From assembly GCF_028737205.1 (NCBI RefSeq), contig NZ_JAQZAL010000024.1, positions 24,357-88,356 on the forward strand: 64,000 bases of DNA, written 5' to 3'. This DNA is from Actinomycetospora lutea (GTDB lineage: Bacteria; Actinomycetota; Actinomycetes; Mycobacteriales; Pseudonocardiaceae). The first letter of the stretch is position 1; every line of letters begins with the position of its first letter. A program made the position numbers and the translations under genes. The notes beneath the pieces were generated by a model, which saw only the letters and a list, made by a program, of their open reading frames with translations, was not told the origin of the DNA and did no database searches. Of the stretch, positions 51,732-60,825 are shown piece after piece.

Positions 51732-52931
51732 ATGAGCATCGAGCCGTACCTCACCGCCACCGACACCGCCTTCCACGTCGAGGGCTACCAGAAGATCGAC
51801 TACTCGCTCGTCATCACCGACGGGGTGTTCGCGCCGGGCAACCCCGGGCTCGCGGACGCCTACCGGCCCTACGGGCGCTGCCTCGCGGTGGTCGACGCGA
51901 CCGTCGCCGAGCTGCACGGCTACACCATGCGCGCGTACTTCGACCACCACGGCATCGACCTCACCGTCTTCGCGATCGCGATCGACGAGGCGGACAAGAC
52001 GCTGCGTACCGCCGAGCGGATCGTCGACGCGTTCGGCGACTTCGGGCTGGTCCGCACCGAGCCGGTCCTCGTCGTCGGCGGCGGCCTGACCACCGACGTC
52101 GCGGGCTTCGCGTGCTCGATCTTCCGGCGCGCCACCAACTACATCCGTATCCCGACCACCCTGATCGGGCTCGTCGACGCGAGCGTCGCGATCAAGGTCG
52201 CGGTCAACCACGGCAAGGCGAAGAACCGGCTCGGCGCCTTCCACGCCTCCCAGCAGGTGTTCCTCGACTTCTCGTTCCTCGCGACCCTGCCCACCGAGCA
52301 GGTGCGCAACGGGATGGCGGAGCTCATCAAGATCGCCGTCGTCGGCAACGACGGCATCTTCGAGCTGCTGGAGAAGTACGGCGAGGAGCTGCTGGAGACC
52401 CGCTTCGGGCACCGCGACGGCTCCCCGGAGCTGCGCGAGGTGACCGACCGGCTCACCTGGGACGCGATCGAGACGATGCTGCGCCTCGAGGTGCCGAACC
52501 TCCAGGAGCTCGACCTCGACCGCGTCATCGCCTTCGGGCACACGTGGAGCCCGACCCTCGAACTCTCCGGCGACGAGCCGTTCTTCCACGGCCACGCGAT
52601 CAGCGTCGACATGGCCCTGTCGACGACGCTCGCGCAGCGTCGCGGCTACATCACCGCGTCGGCGCGCGACCGCGTCCTGGGGCTGATGAGCCGTCTCGGG
52701 CTCTCGCTGGACAGCCCGTTCCTGACCTCCGAGCTGCTGGCGACGGCGACCGACTCGATCCTGCAGACCCGCGACGGCCTGCTGCGCGCCGCCGTGCCGC
52801 GGCCGATCGGGACCTGCCACTTCGTCAACGACCTCGACCTCGCCGAGCTCACCGAGGCGCTCGACGCGCACCGCGCGATCTGCGCCGACCTGCCGCGGGC
52901 GGGGGCCGGCGTCGAGGTGTTCCGGCGATGA
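51732..52931 (+). CDS. mysA: dimethyl-4-deoxygadusol synthase (sedoheptulose-7-P cyclase)
   Basis: 399 aa, start ATG with GGAG upstream. Dehydroquinate-synthase-like fold: NAD-binding [20 protein letters not shown], active site [20 protein letters not shown], metal-binding [11 protein letters not shown] and [14 protein letters not shown]. Its assignment to the DDGS branch rather than 2-epi-5-epi-valiolone synthase rests on the adjoining O-methyltransferase and ATP-grasp genes. It converts sedoheptulose 7-phosphate toward 4-deoxygadusol. First gene of the mys operon; stop overlaps mysB by 4 nt. Confidence 0.95.
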   Translation: MSIEPYLTATDTAFHVEGYQKIDYSLVITDGVFAPGNPGLADAYRPYGRCLAVVDATVAELHGYTMRAYFDHHGIDLTVFAIAIDEADKTLRTAERIVDAFGDFGLVRTEPVLVVGGGLTTDVAGFACSIFRRATNYIRIPTTLIGLVDASVAIKVAVNHGKAKNRLGAFHASQQVFLDFSFLATLPTEQVRNGMAELIKIAVVGNDGIFELLEKYGEELLETRFGHRDGSPELREVTDRLTWDAIETMLRLEVPNLQELDLDRVIAFGHTWSPTLELSGDEPFFHGHAISVDMALSTTLAQRRGYITASARDRVLGLMSRLGLSLDSPFLTSELLATATDSILQTRDGLLRAAVPRPIGTCHFVNDLDLAELTEALDAHRAICADLPRAGAGVEVFRR

Positions 52932-53734
52932 TCGCGCCGGCCCGGCCCGTCACCCCGGTCGGCATCCTCGCGGCGACGCTCGAGCGCGTCGCCGCGGGAC
53001 TGGAGGGCGTCGCCGGCGTGCCCGACGGCGTCCGCGACGACCTGGACCGGGCCCGTGCGCTCGCGGGCGGGCTGAACCCGTACCTCGAGCAGTGCACGAC
53101 CCCCGAGTCGCCCGCCCTGGCCCGGCTCGCGGCCGCGACCCGCGAGCGCGACTGGTCGGCCCGTGACGCCTCGGCGGTGTTCCTCGAGCAGGAGATGCTC
53201 TCCGGCCACGTCGAGGGGCAGACGCTGAAGATGCTGGTCGCGGCGACGCGGGCCCGCCGGGTGCTGGAGGTCGGGCTGTTCACCGGCTACTCGGCGCTGG
53301 CCATGGCCGAGGCACTGCCCGAAGGCGGGCGGCTCGTGGCCTGCGAGCTCGACGCCGAGGTCGCGGCCGCCGCGTGCCGGTCGTTCGCCGACTCCCCGGC
53401 CGGCGGGCGCATCACCGTGGAGGTCGGCCCGGCCGCGGGCACGCTCGCCGCCCTCGCCGAGGCCGGCGAGCAGTTCGACCTCGTCTTCGTCGACGCCGAC
53501 AAGGCCGGGTACGCGGGCTACCTCGCGACGCTGCTCGACGGCGGGCTGCTCGCCCCGCACGGCCTGGTCTGCGTCGACAACACCCTCCTGCAGGGCGAGC
53601 CCTGGACCGGCGCCCCGGGGGAGAACGGCGCGGCCATCGCCGCCTTCAACGAGACCGTCGCCGCCGACCCGCGGGTCGAGCAGGTGCTCCTGCCCCTGCG
53701 CGACGGCCTGACCCTCATCCGCCGGGCCGCGTAG
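52928..53734 (+). CDS. mysB: mycosporine O-methyltransferase
   Basis: 268 aa, ATG overlapping the mysA stop (ATGA). Class I SAM methyltransferase of the caffeoyl-CoA OMT type: [19 protein letters not shown], motif [53 protein letters not shown]. With MysA it yields 4-deoxygadusol, the common mycosporine core. It is followed after 10 nt by the TauD-type oxygenase gene. Confidence 0.95.
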   Translation: MIAPARPVTPVGILAATLERVAAGLEGVAGVPDGVRDDLDRARALAGGLNPYLEQCTTPESPALARLAAATRERDWSARDASAVFLEQEMLSGHVEGQTLKMLVAATRARRVLEVGLFTGYSALAMAEALPEGGRLVACELDAEVAAAACRSFADSPAGGRITVEVGPAAGTLAALAEAGEQFDLVFVDADKAGYAGYLATLLDGGLLAPHGLVCVDNTLLQGEPWTGAPGENGAAIAAFNETVAADPRVEQVLLPLRDGLTLIRRAA

Positions 53735-53744
53735 GAGGCACCCC

Positions 53745-54533
53745 GTGCAGACCACCCCGCACACCCCGATCGGCGTCGAGGTGACCGGCCTCGACCTGCA
53801 CGCCGGGCTCGACGACGAGCAGGTCGACGCGCTGCGCACCCTGCTGGGCGAGCACGGCGTCGCCGTCATCCCCGGCCAGGACGGGCTCGACGACGACGGT
53901 TTCGCGGCGTTCCTCGCCCGCTTCGGCGAGATCACCTTTACCGCCGGCGAGACGCCCGTGCCGGGCCGCGACGACCTCAACGTCGTCAGCAACGTCGGGC
54001 GCACGTCGCCGCCGCGCAGCGTGTTCCACGTCGACACCAGCTACGTCTCGCGGCCGCCGACGTACACGGCGCTGCGTGCGGTGACCATCCCCGAGAGCGG
54101 CGGCGAGACGCTGTTCACCAACCAGTACCGCGCCTACGAGACGCTGCCGGGCGACATCCGCAGCCACCTCGCCGGGCGCCGGGTCACCCACGTCGTGAGC
54201 GGGCTGGCCCCCGAGGACGCGGGGCCCGAGACGCGCGCGGAGCACCCGGTGTTCCGGCGGCACCCGGTCTCCGGGCGCACCTCGCTGTACCTCTCGACCC
54301 CCGAGCGCTGCGTGGAGATCAGCGGCATGGACCGGGGCGCGTCGCGGACGACGATCGGCTACCTCTACGAGCACTCGACGGCCGAGGACAACGTGTTCCG
54401 CCACGCCTGGTCGCCGGGCGACGTCGTCATCTGGGACAACGGCTGCGTGCTGCACCGCGCCGACCACGCCGCGGTGTCGGGCGACCGCGTGATGCACCGG
54501 GGGATGGTCACGGCCCCGGACCCGGCACCGTGA
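53745..54533 (+). CDS. TauD/TfdA-type Fe(II)/2-oxoglutarate oxygenase inside the mys operon
   Basis: 262 aa, GTG start with AGGAGG upstream. Iron ligands H95-x-D97 (VFHVDTSY) and H237 (NGCVLHRAD), with R248 eleven residues on as the 2-oxoglutarate anchor, as in TauD. It starts 10 nt after mysB and overlaps mysC by 4 nt (GTGA), so it is translationally embedded in the pathway. Known palythine-forming MysH is a 2OG enzyme of the phytanoyl-CoA (PhyH) type; this protein belongs to a different subfamily. It probably oxidises or demethylates a mycosporine intermediate or product. The reaction is unknown. Confidence 0.9.
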   Translation: MQTTPHTPIGVEVTGLDLHAGLDDEQVDALRTLLGEHGVAVIPGQDGLDDDGFAAFLARFGEITFTAGETPVPGRDDLNVVSNVGRTSPPRSVFHVDTSYVSRPPTYTALRAVTIPESGGETLFTNQYRAYETLPGDIRSHLAGRRVTHVVSGLAPEDAGPETRAEHPVFRRHPVSGRTSLYLSTPERCVEISGMDRGASRTTIGYLYEHSTAEDNVFRHAWSPGDVVIWDNGCVLHRADHAAVSGDRVMHRGMVTAPDPAP

Positions 54534-55849
54534 ACCGTCTCCGTCATGCCCCGAAGACCCTCGGCGCGCTCGCCCTGCTCACCGTCCCGCTGCCGGTGAC
54601 CCTCGCGGTCACGGCGGGCGCCCTGCTGCGCTCCCTGGTCGTGCCGCCGCGCCGGGCCGAGGCGGTGGCGCCCCGGACGGTGCTGGTCAGCGGCGGGAAG
54701 ATGACCAAGGCGCTGGCGCTGGCGCGGGCCTTCCATGCCGCCGGGCACCGCGTGGTGCTGGTCGAGTCGGCGAAGTACCGCTTCACCGGGCACCGGTTCT
54801 CCCGCGCCGTCGACGCCTTCCACGTGGTCCCCGAGCCGGGGGCGCCGGGCTACGTCGAGGCGCTGCGCGACGTGGTGGTCGCCGAGGGTGTCGACGTCTG
54901 GGTGCCGGTGTGCAGCCCCGCGGCCAGCCGGCACGACTCCCTGGCGAAGCCCGTGATCGCCGAGTTCTGCGAGGTCCTGCACCCCGACCCGCAGGTGCTG
55001 CGCATCCTCGACGACAAGGACCGGTTCGCCGAGGCCGCCGACACCCTCGGCCTGCCCGTGCCCGAGACCCACCGGGTGACCGCCCCCGCCCAGGTCGAGG
55101 ACTTCGACTTCGACGGCCGTCCGGGGCCGTGGATCCTCAAGAGCGTCCCGTACGACCCGGTCGCCCGCCTCGACCTCACGCCGCTGCCGCGACCGACCGC
55201 GACGGCGACCGCCGAGCTCGCCCGCACGAAGCCGATGTCCGACGACGCACCGTGGATCCTCCAGGAACTGGTCGCCGGCCAGGAGTACTGCACGCACGCC
55301 ACCGTGCGCGAGGGCCGCGTGCAGGTGTGGGCCTGCTGCGAGTCGTCGGCCTTCCAGCTCAACTACGCGATGGTCGACAAGCCCGAGATCGAGGAGTGGG
55401 TGCGCCGGTTCGTCGCCGCGCTGCGCGTGACGGGGCAGGTGTCGTTCGACTTCATCGAGACCCCGGACGGGCGCCTCGTCGCGCTGGAGTGCAATCCGCG
55501 GACCCACTCGGCGATCACGATGTTCCACCGCGACGCCGAGGCGCTCGCCCACGCCTACCTCTCCGACGTCGACGGCCCGCCGCTGCTGCCCTCCGCCGGC
55601 AGCCGCCCGACGTACTGGCTCTACCACGAGCTGTGGCGGATGGTCTCCCGTCCGTCGACGGCCCGCGAGCGCCTCGCGGTCCTGCGCGCCGGCACCGACG
55701 CCGTGTTCGACCGCGACGACCCGCTGCCGTTCCTGCTGCTGCACCACCTGCAGATCCCGTCGCTCCTGCTGCGCAACCTGGTCACCGGGCGACCGTGGAT
55801 CCGGGTCGACGTCAACATCGGCAAGCTCGTCGAGCCGGCGGGGGACTGA
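54530..55849 (+). CDS. mysC: ATP-grasp ligase, mycosporine-glycine synthase
   Basis: 439 aa from GTG 54530. A hydrophobic segment at ~10-37 (LGALALLTVPLPVTLAVTAG) may anchor it to the membrane. The ATP-grasp domain follows with VLVSGGKMTKALALARAFH, PWILKSVPYDP and the metal/ATP site RLVALECNPRTHSAITMFH. MysC activates 4-deoxygadusol by phosphorylation and attaches glycine, giving mycosporine-glycine. Coupled by overlap to the TauD gene and by a 1-nt gap to mysD. Confidence 0.95.
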   Translation: MNRLRHAPKTLGALALLTVPLPVTLAVTAGALLRSLVVPPRRAEAVAPRTVLVSGGKMTKALALARAFHAAGHRVVLVESAKYRFTGHRFSRAVDAFHVVPEPGAPGYVEALRDVVVAEGVDVWVPVCSPAASRHDSLAKPVIAEFCEVLHPDPQVLRILDDKDRFAEAADTLGLPVPETHRVTAPAQVEDFDFDGRPGPWILKSVPYDPVARLDLTPLPRPTATATAELARTKPMSDDAPWILQELVAGQEYCTHATVREGRVQVWACCESSAFQLNYAMVDKPEIEEWVRRFVAALRVTGQVSFDFIETPDGRLVALECNPRTHSAITMFHRDAEALAHAYLSDVDGPPLLPSAGSRPTYWLYHELWRMVSRPSTARERLAVLRAGTDAVFDRDDPLPFLLLHHLQIPSLLLRNLVTGRPWIRVDVNIGKLVEPAGD

Positions 55850-55850
55850 C

Positions 55851-56867
55851 ATGGCCCTGCGCGTGCTGCACCTGGCCGGGTCGGCGGTCAGCGACTTCCA
55901 CGCCGACCTCTCGCTGACCTACGCCCGCGGGTGTCTCGAAGCCACGGCGGACTCCTACGAGTCCCACCCGGCCTACGTCTCGCCGGACGGGCGGTGGCGG
56001 TTCCCCGCGACGCTGGAGCCCGAGGCGATCGCCGCCGCGCCCGCGCTCGACCCGCCGGACGCCCTGGCCCACCTCGGCCGGCTCGGGCTCGACGTCGTGC
56101 TCCCCCAGATGTTCTGCCTGCCCGGCATGACGTCCTACCGTTCGCTGTTCGCGGTCCTCGGCATCCCGGTGGTCGGCAACACCGGCGAGGTCATGGCGCT
56201 CGGCGCGCGCAAGGCGGCGGCGAAGGCCCTCGTCGCCACCGCGGGGGTCGACGTCCCGCGCGGCGAGGTTCTGCGCCGCGGGGAGCGCCCGACGATCGTC
56301 CCGCCCGCGGTCGTCAAGCCCGACGACGCCGACAACTCGCTGGGCGTGACGCTGGTGCGCACGCCCGCGGGGTTCGACGCGGCGCTGGACGCAGCCTTCG
56401 TGCACGCCAGGCGGGTGATCGTCGAGGAGTTCGTGCCGCTCGGGCGCGAGGTGCGCTGCGGCGTCATCGAGCGGGACGGCGAGCTGGTCGGGCTGCCGCT
56501 GGAGGAGTACCTCCTCGACGCCGACACCCGCCCGATCCGCGGGTACGCCGACAAGCTCGCGCCCGGCGACGGCGGCCTGCAGCTGGTCGCCAAGGACGAC
56601 CCCGACGTCGTGCTCGTCGACCCCGCCGACCCGCTGACCGCGCGCGTGTGGGACGTCGCGAAGCGCGCCCACGTGGCCCTGGGCTGCCGCGACCACTCGC
56701 TGTTCGACCTGCGCATCGACCCCGCCGGGCGCCCGGTGTTCCTCGAGGCGAGCCTCTACTGCTCGTTCTCCCCCGCCAGCGTCCTCGCGGTGATGGCCCG
56801 CGCGGGCGGGATCGAGCTCGACGAGCTCCTGGCGATCGCGATCAGGCAGGCCCGCTCCAGGGCCTGA
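55851..56867 (+). CDS. mysD: D-Ala-D-Ala ligase-like mycosporine ligase
   Basis: 338 aa, ATG 1 nt after the mysC stop. ATP-grasp fold of the D-Ala ligase type: VVGNTGEVMALGARKAAAKA, PPAVVKPDDADNSLGVTLV, VIVEEFVPLGREVRCGV, and C-terminal FLEASLYCSFSPASVLAVM typical of MysD. It joins a second amino acid (commonly Ser, Thr or Ala) to mycosporine-glycine, forming imino-mycosporines such as shinorine. The amino-acid preference cannot be read. Its 3' end overlaps a convergent gene remnant. Confidence 0.95.
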   Translation: MALRVLHLAGSAVSDFHADLSLTYARGCLEATADSYESHPAYVSPDGRWRFPATLEPEAIAAAPALDPPDALAHLGRLGLDVVLPQMFCLPGMTSYRSLFAVLGIPVVGNTGEVMALGARKAAAKALVATAGVDVPRGEVLRRGERPTIVPPAVVKPDDADNSLGVTLVRTPAGFDAALDAAFVHARRVIVEEFVPLGREVRCGVIERDGELVGLPLEEYLLDADTRPIRGYADKLAPGDGGLQLVAKDDPDVVLVDPADPLTARVWDVAKRAHVALGCRDHSLFDLRIDPAGRPVFLEASLYCSFSPASVLAVMARAGGIELDELLAIAIRQARSRA

Positions 56868-57072
56868 GGACCTCGTCGGCCCAGGCGGCGAGCCGGGGCT
56901 CGTCGTGGCTGACGCTCAGGACCCCGAGCCCGCGCCCCCAGCCCCCGGTCCCCCGTCTCGAGCAGCGGCGGAGGAGGTTGTCGGGGTCGTACACCGCTTC
57001 GATCCCGGCGAGTCGCTCGTACTTGGTGGGCCCGTAGGCGGCGCGGATGCGGTCGGATTCGTAGTCGGTCAT
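56842..57072 (-). pseudogene. C-terminal remnant of BBE-type FAD-linked oxidase
   Basis: An open frame of 76 codons starts with TDYESDRIRAAYGPTKYERL then AGIEAVYDPDNLLRR, which matches the last ~35 residues of berberine-bridge-type FAD oxidases (YG-x2-KY-x-RL ... YDP-x-N-x-F). The upstream FAD and substrate domains are absent, and the rest of the frame is unrelated sequence running into the mysD 3' end. It is therefore a truncated relic, not a working gene. Confidence 0.6.
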
Positions 57073-57087
57073 GACGTTGACGTAGCT

Positions 57088-57294
57088 TCACGCGCCGGCG
57101 GCCGCCGCAGCGCCGGCGCCCTCATGGTGGAAGGCGATCTGCGCGCTCACCGGCTCGGGCTCGGCGGAGTGCAGGCTCTCCAGGCCCGCGGCGACGTGCC
57201 GGTGGAGCAGCCGTCGCCGAGCCGGACCCACCAGCTCGGCGGCCACCTCCCGCGGTGCGCACCACGTCCACGTCGCGCCCTCGGCTCCCCTTCC
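57088..57294 (-). pseudogene. remnant of an ATPase-type transcriptional regulator
   Basis: A start-less frame directly beyond the PadR stop encodes VAAELVGPARRRLLHRHVAA followed by GLESLHSAEPEPVSAQIAFH. This pattern is found in the helical repeats of large AAA/LuxR or SARP regulators, where cell-wide activators list RRLHRRVAEALE and AAQLAYHFE-like segments. Only ~65 residues survive, ending at TGA 57088-57090. It marks rearranged DNA downstream of the mys operon. Confidence 0.4.
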
Positions 57295-57987
57295 CTAGCG
57301 CGGAGTGTTGCGGTGTCCGGCTGCGTGTCGCTCCGTCGCCTCTTCTCGCTGCAACAGCCGGGGGATGATCTCAGCTCGGCGAACGCCTTCCTCTGCCGCG
57401 GCCGTGTCGAACGGAGCGTCGTTGACGTCGTCGGGCCACTTCTCGACGACGCCGGTGGCCCAGTCGACCCACTGGGCGACGGTGACGTAGAAGTCGGTGA
57501 GGAAGCGTCCGGGCAGCTGGTTGAGTCCGGCGCGCTCGGGAAAGGCTCCGCGGTGCTCGAGGTAGGCGCGCGCGGTCTCGAGGTTCTCGGCGTTCTGCTC
57601 GAGCACCCAGGCTCGCATCGCCTCGAGGTTGGCGAGGACGTCGGCTTTGGTGCCGCTGTCGGCCAGATGAATCTTGACGAGCTGCTCGCACTCGAGGACC
57701 GGGCCGTCCCCTGGTTGTGACAACCACCCTGCCAGGGCGCGACGGCCCTGGGCGGTGATCGTGTAGCGGGTCCGAGGGCGACGCCCGACCGAGTCGTCGG
57801 TGGCCCGGGCGTAGCCGTGGGCCACGAGCTTCTTGGGCTCCTCGTAGAGCTTGCTCCTCGCCCGCGGCCAGATGCGCCGGAGGCTGCGGTCCACCTGCTG
57901 CACGAGCTCGTGGGTGGTCCAGGGCCTGACCGCCAGCAGCCCGAGGATCGCATACGAGGTCGCGGTCAGCGTGGGGGCACTTGACAT
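57295..57987 (-). CDS. PadR-family transcriptional regulator
   Basis: 230 aa from ATG 57987. PadR winged HTH at ~8-85 (LTATSYAILGLLAVRPWTTH then ELVQQVDRSLRRIWP and YTITAQGRRALAGWL), with the longer C-terminal coiled dimerisation domain (VirR-like). It is divergent from a methyltransferase across a perfect inverted repeat with 16-bp arms (57991-58028) that overlaps the -10 region and is its almost certain operator. PadR proteins repress stress or detoxification genes and are released by small ligands. Confidence 0.92.
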   Translation of the reverse strand: MSSAPTLTATSYAILGLLAVRPWTTHELVQQVDRSLRRIWPRARSKLYEEPKKLVAHGYARATDDSVGRRPRTRYTITAQGRRALAGWLSQPGDGPVLECEQLVKIHLADSGTKADVLANLEAMRAWVLEQNAENLETARAYLEHRGAFPERAGLNQLPGRFLTDFYVTVAQWVDWATGVVEKWPDDVNDAPFDTAAAEEGVRRAEIIPRLLQREEATERHAAGHRNTPR

Positions 57988-57990
57988 GAC

Positions 57991-58028
57991 TCTCCCTTGG
58001 GGAGAACCTGTATTCTCCCCAAGGGAGA
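57991..58028. promoter_or_regulatory. perfect 16-bp-arm inverted repeat, PadR operator
   Basis: TCTCCCTTGGGGAGAA (57991-58006) and its exact reverse complement (58013-58028) flank a 6-nt spacer, CCTGTA. Each arm itself contains a smaller dyad (CTCCC/GGGGAG). TATTCT at 58011-58016 could be the -10 of the methyltransferase gene, so binding would block it. It starts 3 bp upstream of the PadR ATG. Confidence 0.85.
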
Positions 58029-58053
58029 TTAGCAGGAGAAGAGGCGGTCTGCC

Positions 58054-58929
58054 GTGACCCCTACCGACAGCGTGCCGGTCGACCCGGCCAACACCGCACA
58101 GCGCAGTGCCTGGGACGGCGACGAGGGCGCCTTCTGGGCCGCGCACGCCGACCACTTCGAGCGAGCCCTCACCGCGTACCACCCGCGCCTGTTCGAGACC
58201 GCCGCGATCACGACGCGCGACCGGGTCCTCGACGTCGGCTGCGGCACCGGCCGCACGACCCGCGACGCCGCACGGATCGCCTCGGCGGGCTCGGCGCTCG
58301 GGGTCGATCTCTCCTCGGCCATGCTCGACGTCGCCCGACGCCGGGCCACGGCCGAGGGGCTCACCAACGTCACCTTCGAGCAGGTCGACGCCCAGGTCCA
58401 CGGGTTCGCCCCGGCGAGCTGCGACGTGGCGATCGGCGCCACCAGCGCCATGTTCTTCGGCGACCGCGTGGCCGCGCTGGTCAACATCGGCCGGGCGCTG
58501 CGACCCGGCGGGCGGGTGGTCCTGCTCACCTGGCAGCCGCCGCACTGCAACGAGTGGATCCGGGAGCTCACGACCGCCCTGGCCGCGGGACGTGAGCTCC
58601 CGACTCCGCCGCCGGGGGCGCCGGGTCCGTTCACCCTTGCCGACCCCGACGTCCTCCGCGCCGTGCTGACCGAGGCCGGCTACCACCGGGTCGAGGTGGA
58701 GGGGATGTCCGCGCCGATGTGGTTCGGACACGCCACCGAGGACGCCTTCGGTCTGGTGGCCGGCCTGCTCGGCTGGATGCTCGAGGGCCTCGACCCGCCC
58801 GGTCGAGCTCGGGCGCTGGACGACCTGCGAGCCACCATCGCTGCCCACGAGACGCCCGACGGGGTGCTCTACGGGTCCGGAGCCTGGATCACCTCCGCCA
58901 CGTGGGCATCAGTATCACCACTGAGCTGA
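58054..58929 (+). CDS. SAM-dependent methyltransferase
   Basis: 291 aa from GTG 58054 (AGGAGAAGAGG upstream). Class I fold with motif I RVLDVGCGTGRTTRDAARIA, then GVDLSSAMLDVARRRA and ALRPGGRVVLLTWQ. Substrate unknown. Divergent from and presumably repressed by the PadR regulator through the 57991-58028 repeat; that arrangement suggests detoxification or modification of an inducing small molecule. Followed by 182 bp without a gene. Confidence 0.88.
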   Translation: MTPTDSVPVDPANTAQRSAWDGDEGAFWAAHADHFERALTAYHPRLFETAAITTRDRVLDVGCGTGRTTRDAARIASAGSALGVDLSSAMLDVARRRATAEGLTNVTFEQVDAQVHGFAPASCDVAIGATSAMFFGDRVAALVNIGRALRPGGRVVLLTWQPPHCNEWIRELTTALAAGRELPTPPPGAPGPFTLADPDVLRAVLTEAGYHRVEVEGMSAPMWFGHATEDAFGLVAGLLGWMLEGLDPPGRARALDDLRATIAAHETPDGVLYGSGAWITSATWASVSPLS

Positions 58930-59111
58930 GACAGCCAGCTCGGCAGCCGGTGCGCTGGTGGCTGCCGTTCCGGCGGCGTGGCAACTCGGTGCTCCGTGCG
59001 CTCGCCGCCGCTCATCGGCGCTGCGGGACGCGACACCCGCGGGACCGCCGTGGCCCAGCGGCTGCCTCGAGTAGCTGGTCTGCAGCGGGAGGGCCCGGCG
59101 ATACTTGGGCG

Positions 59112-60758
59112 ATGTCGGCCCAGGCGCAGCTCGTCCTGGCGCACCAGGCGCTCGATGCCGGGCGGTGGGCGGACGCCAAGGACGCCTTCCACGCCTCATT
59201 GGGCGGTACGGACGCGGCGGACGTACACCTCGGGCTGGCCTGCGCGTGTTGGTGGTTGGGCGAGAGCCACGATGGCGTGGCGCATGGCAGGCGGGCATAC
59301 CGGGCGGCCCGCCGCGCCGACGATGACATCACGGCGGTGCGGTGCGCGGTCTGGCTGGCGATCACCTACAAGGCCAACTTCGGCAACCCGGCGGCGGCCG
59401 ACGGCTGGCTGGCCCGCGCGGACCGGCTGCTGGCGCCGCTACCGCGCGGCCCACTGCACGGCTGGGTCGGGATCGCCCGCGCCTACCGAATGCCCGACCT
59501 GGACCGCGCGCTCGCGATCTCCCAGGAAGCCCTCGACGTCGCCCGGGTGGCAGGCGACGTCGATCTGGAACTGGTCGCCCTGAGCCAGCTCGGGCTTCAC
59601 CGCGTCGGTCGCGGCGAGATCGCGGACGGGTTCGCGCTGATCGACGAAGCGATCGTTGGCGCGCTCGCAGGAGAGGGATCGTCGTTGGACACGGTGGTGT
59701 ACACCTGCTGCGACATGCTCCACGCCTGCGAGCTGGCCTCCGATCTCGAGCGGGCGGCCCAGTGGTGCCGCGTGGCCGATGACTTCATCGCCACCTACGG
59801 CTGCCCCTTCCTCTACGCGGAGTGCCGCATCTTCTACGGCAGTCTGCTCGTCGCGCACGGCCGGTGGGCCGAGGCCGAGGAGGAGCTGCACGCTGGCCTG
59901 CGGATCACCCGCGACGCCTGCCCGGGTCTGCACGCCCGGGCCCTCGTCCGGCTCGTCGGGCTCCGCGTCCGCCAGGGCCGGCTGGAGGAAGCCGACCTCC
60001 TGATCGCCCGGCTCGGCGGCGACGCCGACGCAGACGACGCCTACGCGCACGAGGAGGCGGCGCTCGCGGTCGCAGCGCTTGCGCTCGCGCGCGGCGACGC
60101 GGCGCGCGCGGCCACGATGCTGCGGCCCCGACTGCGGTGGCTGGCCCGGCATCGTCATCGGCTCGTGGCCGGCTTGGACCTGCTTGTGGATGCGCACCTC
60201 GCGACAGGCGACGCCGAGGCGGCAGGAGACGCCGCCGATCGACTCACCGCGGCCGCCGCAACCGTGGGGGCCGAGGCAGCGGCCGCGATCGCCGCGGCCG
60301 CTCGCGGCCGGGTGGGGGCGGCGCGGGGCGACGTGGAGGCCGCGGTCGACGGGTTGGAGTCAGCGCGGGCCATCTGGGGCCGGCTCGGGATGCCCTTCGA
60401 GGCGGCCCGGGCTCGGCTCGCGCTGGCGGGAGTCATCGAGGAATCCGCCGTCGACCTCGCGCGCGGGGCGCTGACCGTCTTCGAGGACCTGGGCGCCACC
60501 CTGGATGCCGACCGTGCGGCGGCTTTCCTGCGCGCCCGGGGTGTGGTCGCCCGCACAGGAACCAAGCGGGCCGGCGAACTCACCAACCGCGAGCGCGAGG
60601 TACTCGGACTGCTCGGCCGGGGCCTGTCGAACCCGGAGATCGCCGCACGCCTGTACGTGAGCCGCAAGACCGCCGCCCACCACGTGAGCAACATCCTGGC
60701 CAAGCTGAATCTCCGCAACCGGACGGAGGCCGCCGCCTACGTGACGACGCCGCGGTAG
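59112..60758 (+). CDS. LuxR-family regulator with TPR-like sensor region
   Basis: 548 aa from ATG 59112. Residues ~1-470 are Ala-rich helical repeats resembling TPR (LVLAHQALDAGRWADAKDAF; GRWAEAEEELHAGLRITRD). The C-terminal LuxR HTH (~485-545) reads ELTNREREVLGLLGRGLSNP and continues RLYVSRKTAAHHVSNILAKL. No AAA ATPase (no Walker motifs), so it is like the C-terminal half of LAL regulators. It lies upstream of a methyltransferase gene (67-nt gap) and may regulate it. Confidence 0.88.
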   Translation: MSAQAQLVLAHQALDAGRWADAKDAFHASLGGTDAADVHLGLACACWWLGESHDGVAHGRRAYRAARRADDDITAVRCAVWLAITYKANFGNPAAADGWLARADRLLAPLPRGPLHGWVGIARAYRMPDLDRALAISQEALDVARVAGDVDLELVALSQLGLHRVGRGEIADGFALIDEAIVGALAGEGSSLDTVVYTCCDMLHACELASDLERAAQWCRVADDFIATYGCPFLYAECRIFYGSLLVAHGRWAEAEEELHAGLRITRDACPGLHARALVRLVGLRVRQGRLEEADLLIARLGGDADADDAYAHEEAALAVAALALARGDAARAATMLRPRLRWLARHRHRLVAGLDLLVDAHLATGDAEAAGDAADRLTAAAATVGAEAAAAIAAAARGRVGAARGDVEAAVDGLESARAIWGRLGMPFEAARARLALAGVIEESAVDLARGALTVFEDLGATLDADRAAAFLRARGVVARTGTKRAGELTNREREVLGLLGRGLSNPEIAARLYVSRKTAAHHVSNILAKLNLRNRTEAAAYVTTPR

Positions 60759-60825
60759 CGAAACCAGCCGTGGCATGGGTCAGCTGCCCCATGCTCGACC
60801 GCCTGGCCACAGCCACGCTCGCGCC

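Noticed and set aside
51732..52931. The cyclase considered as 2-epi-5-epi-valiolone synthase for an aminocyclitol cluster
   Set aside because: The directly coupled O-methyltransferase, ATP-grasp and D-Ala ligase-like genes fit mycosporine synthesis; no aminocyclitol genes are nearby.
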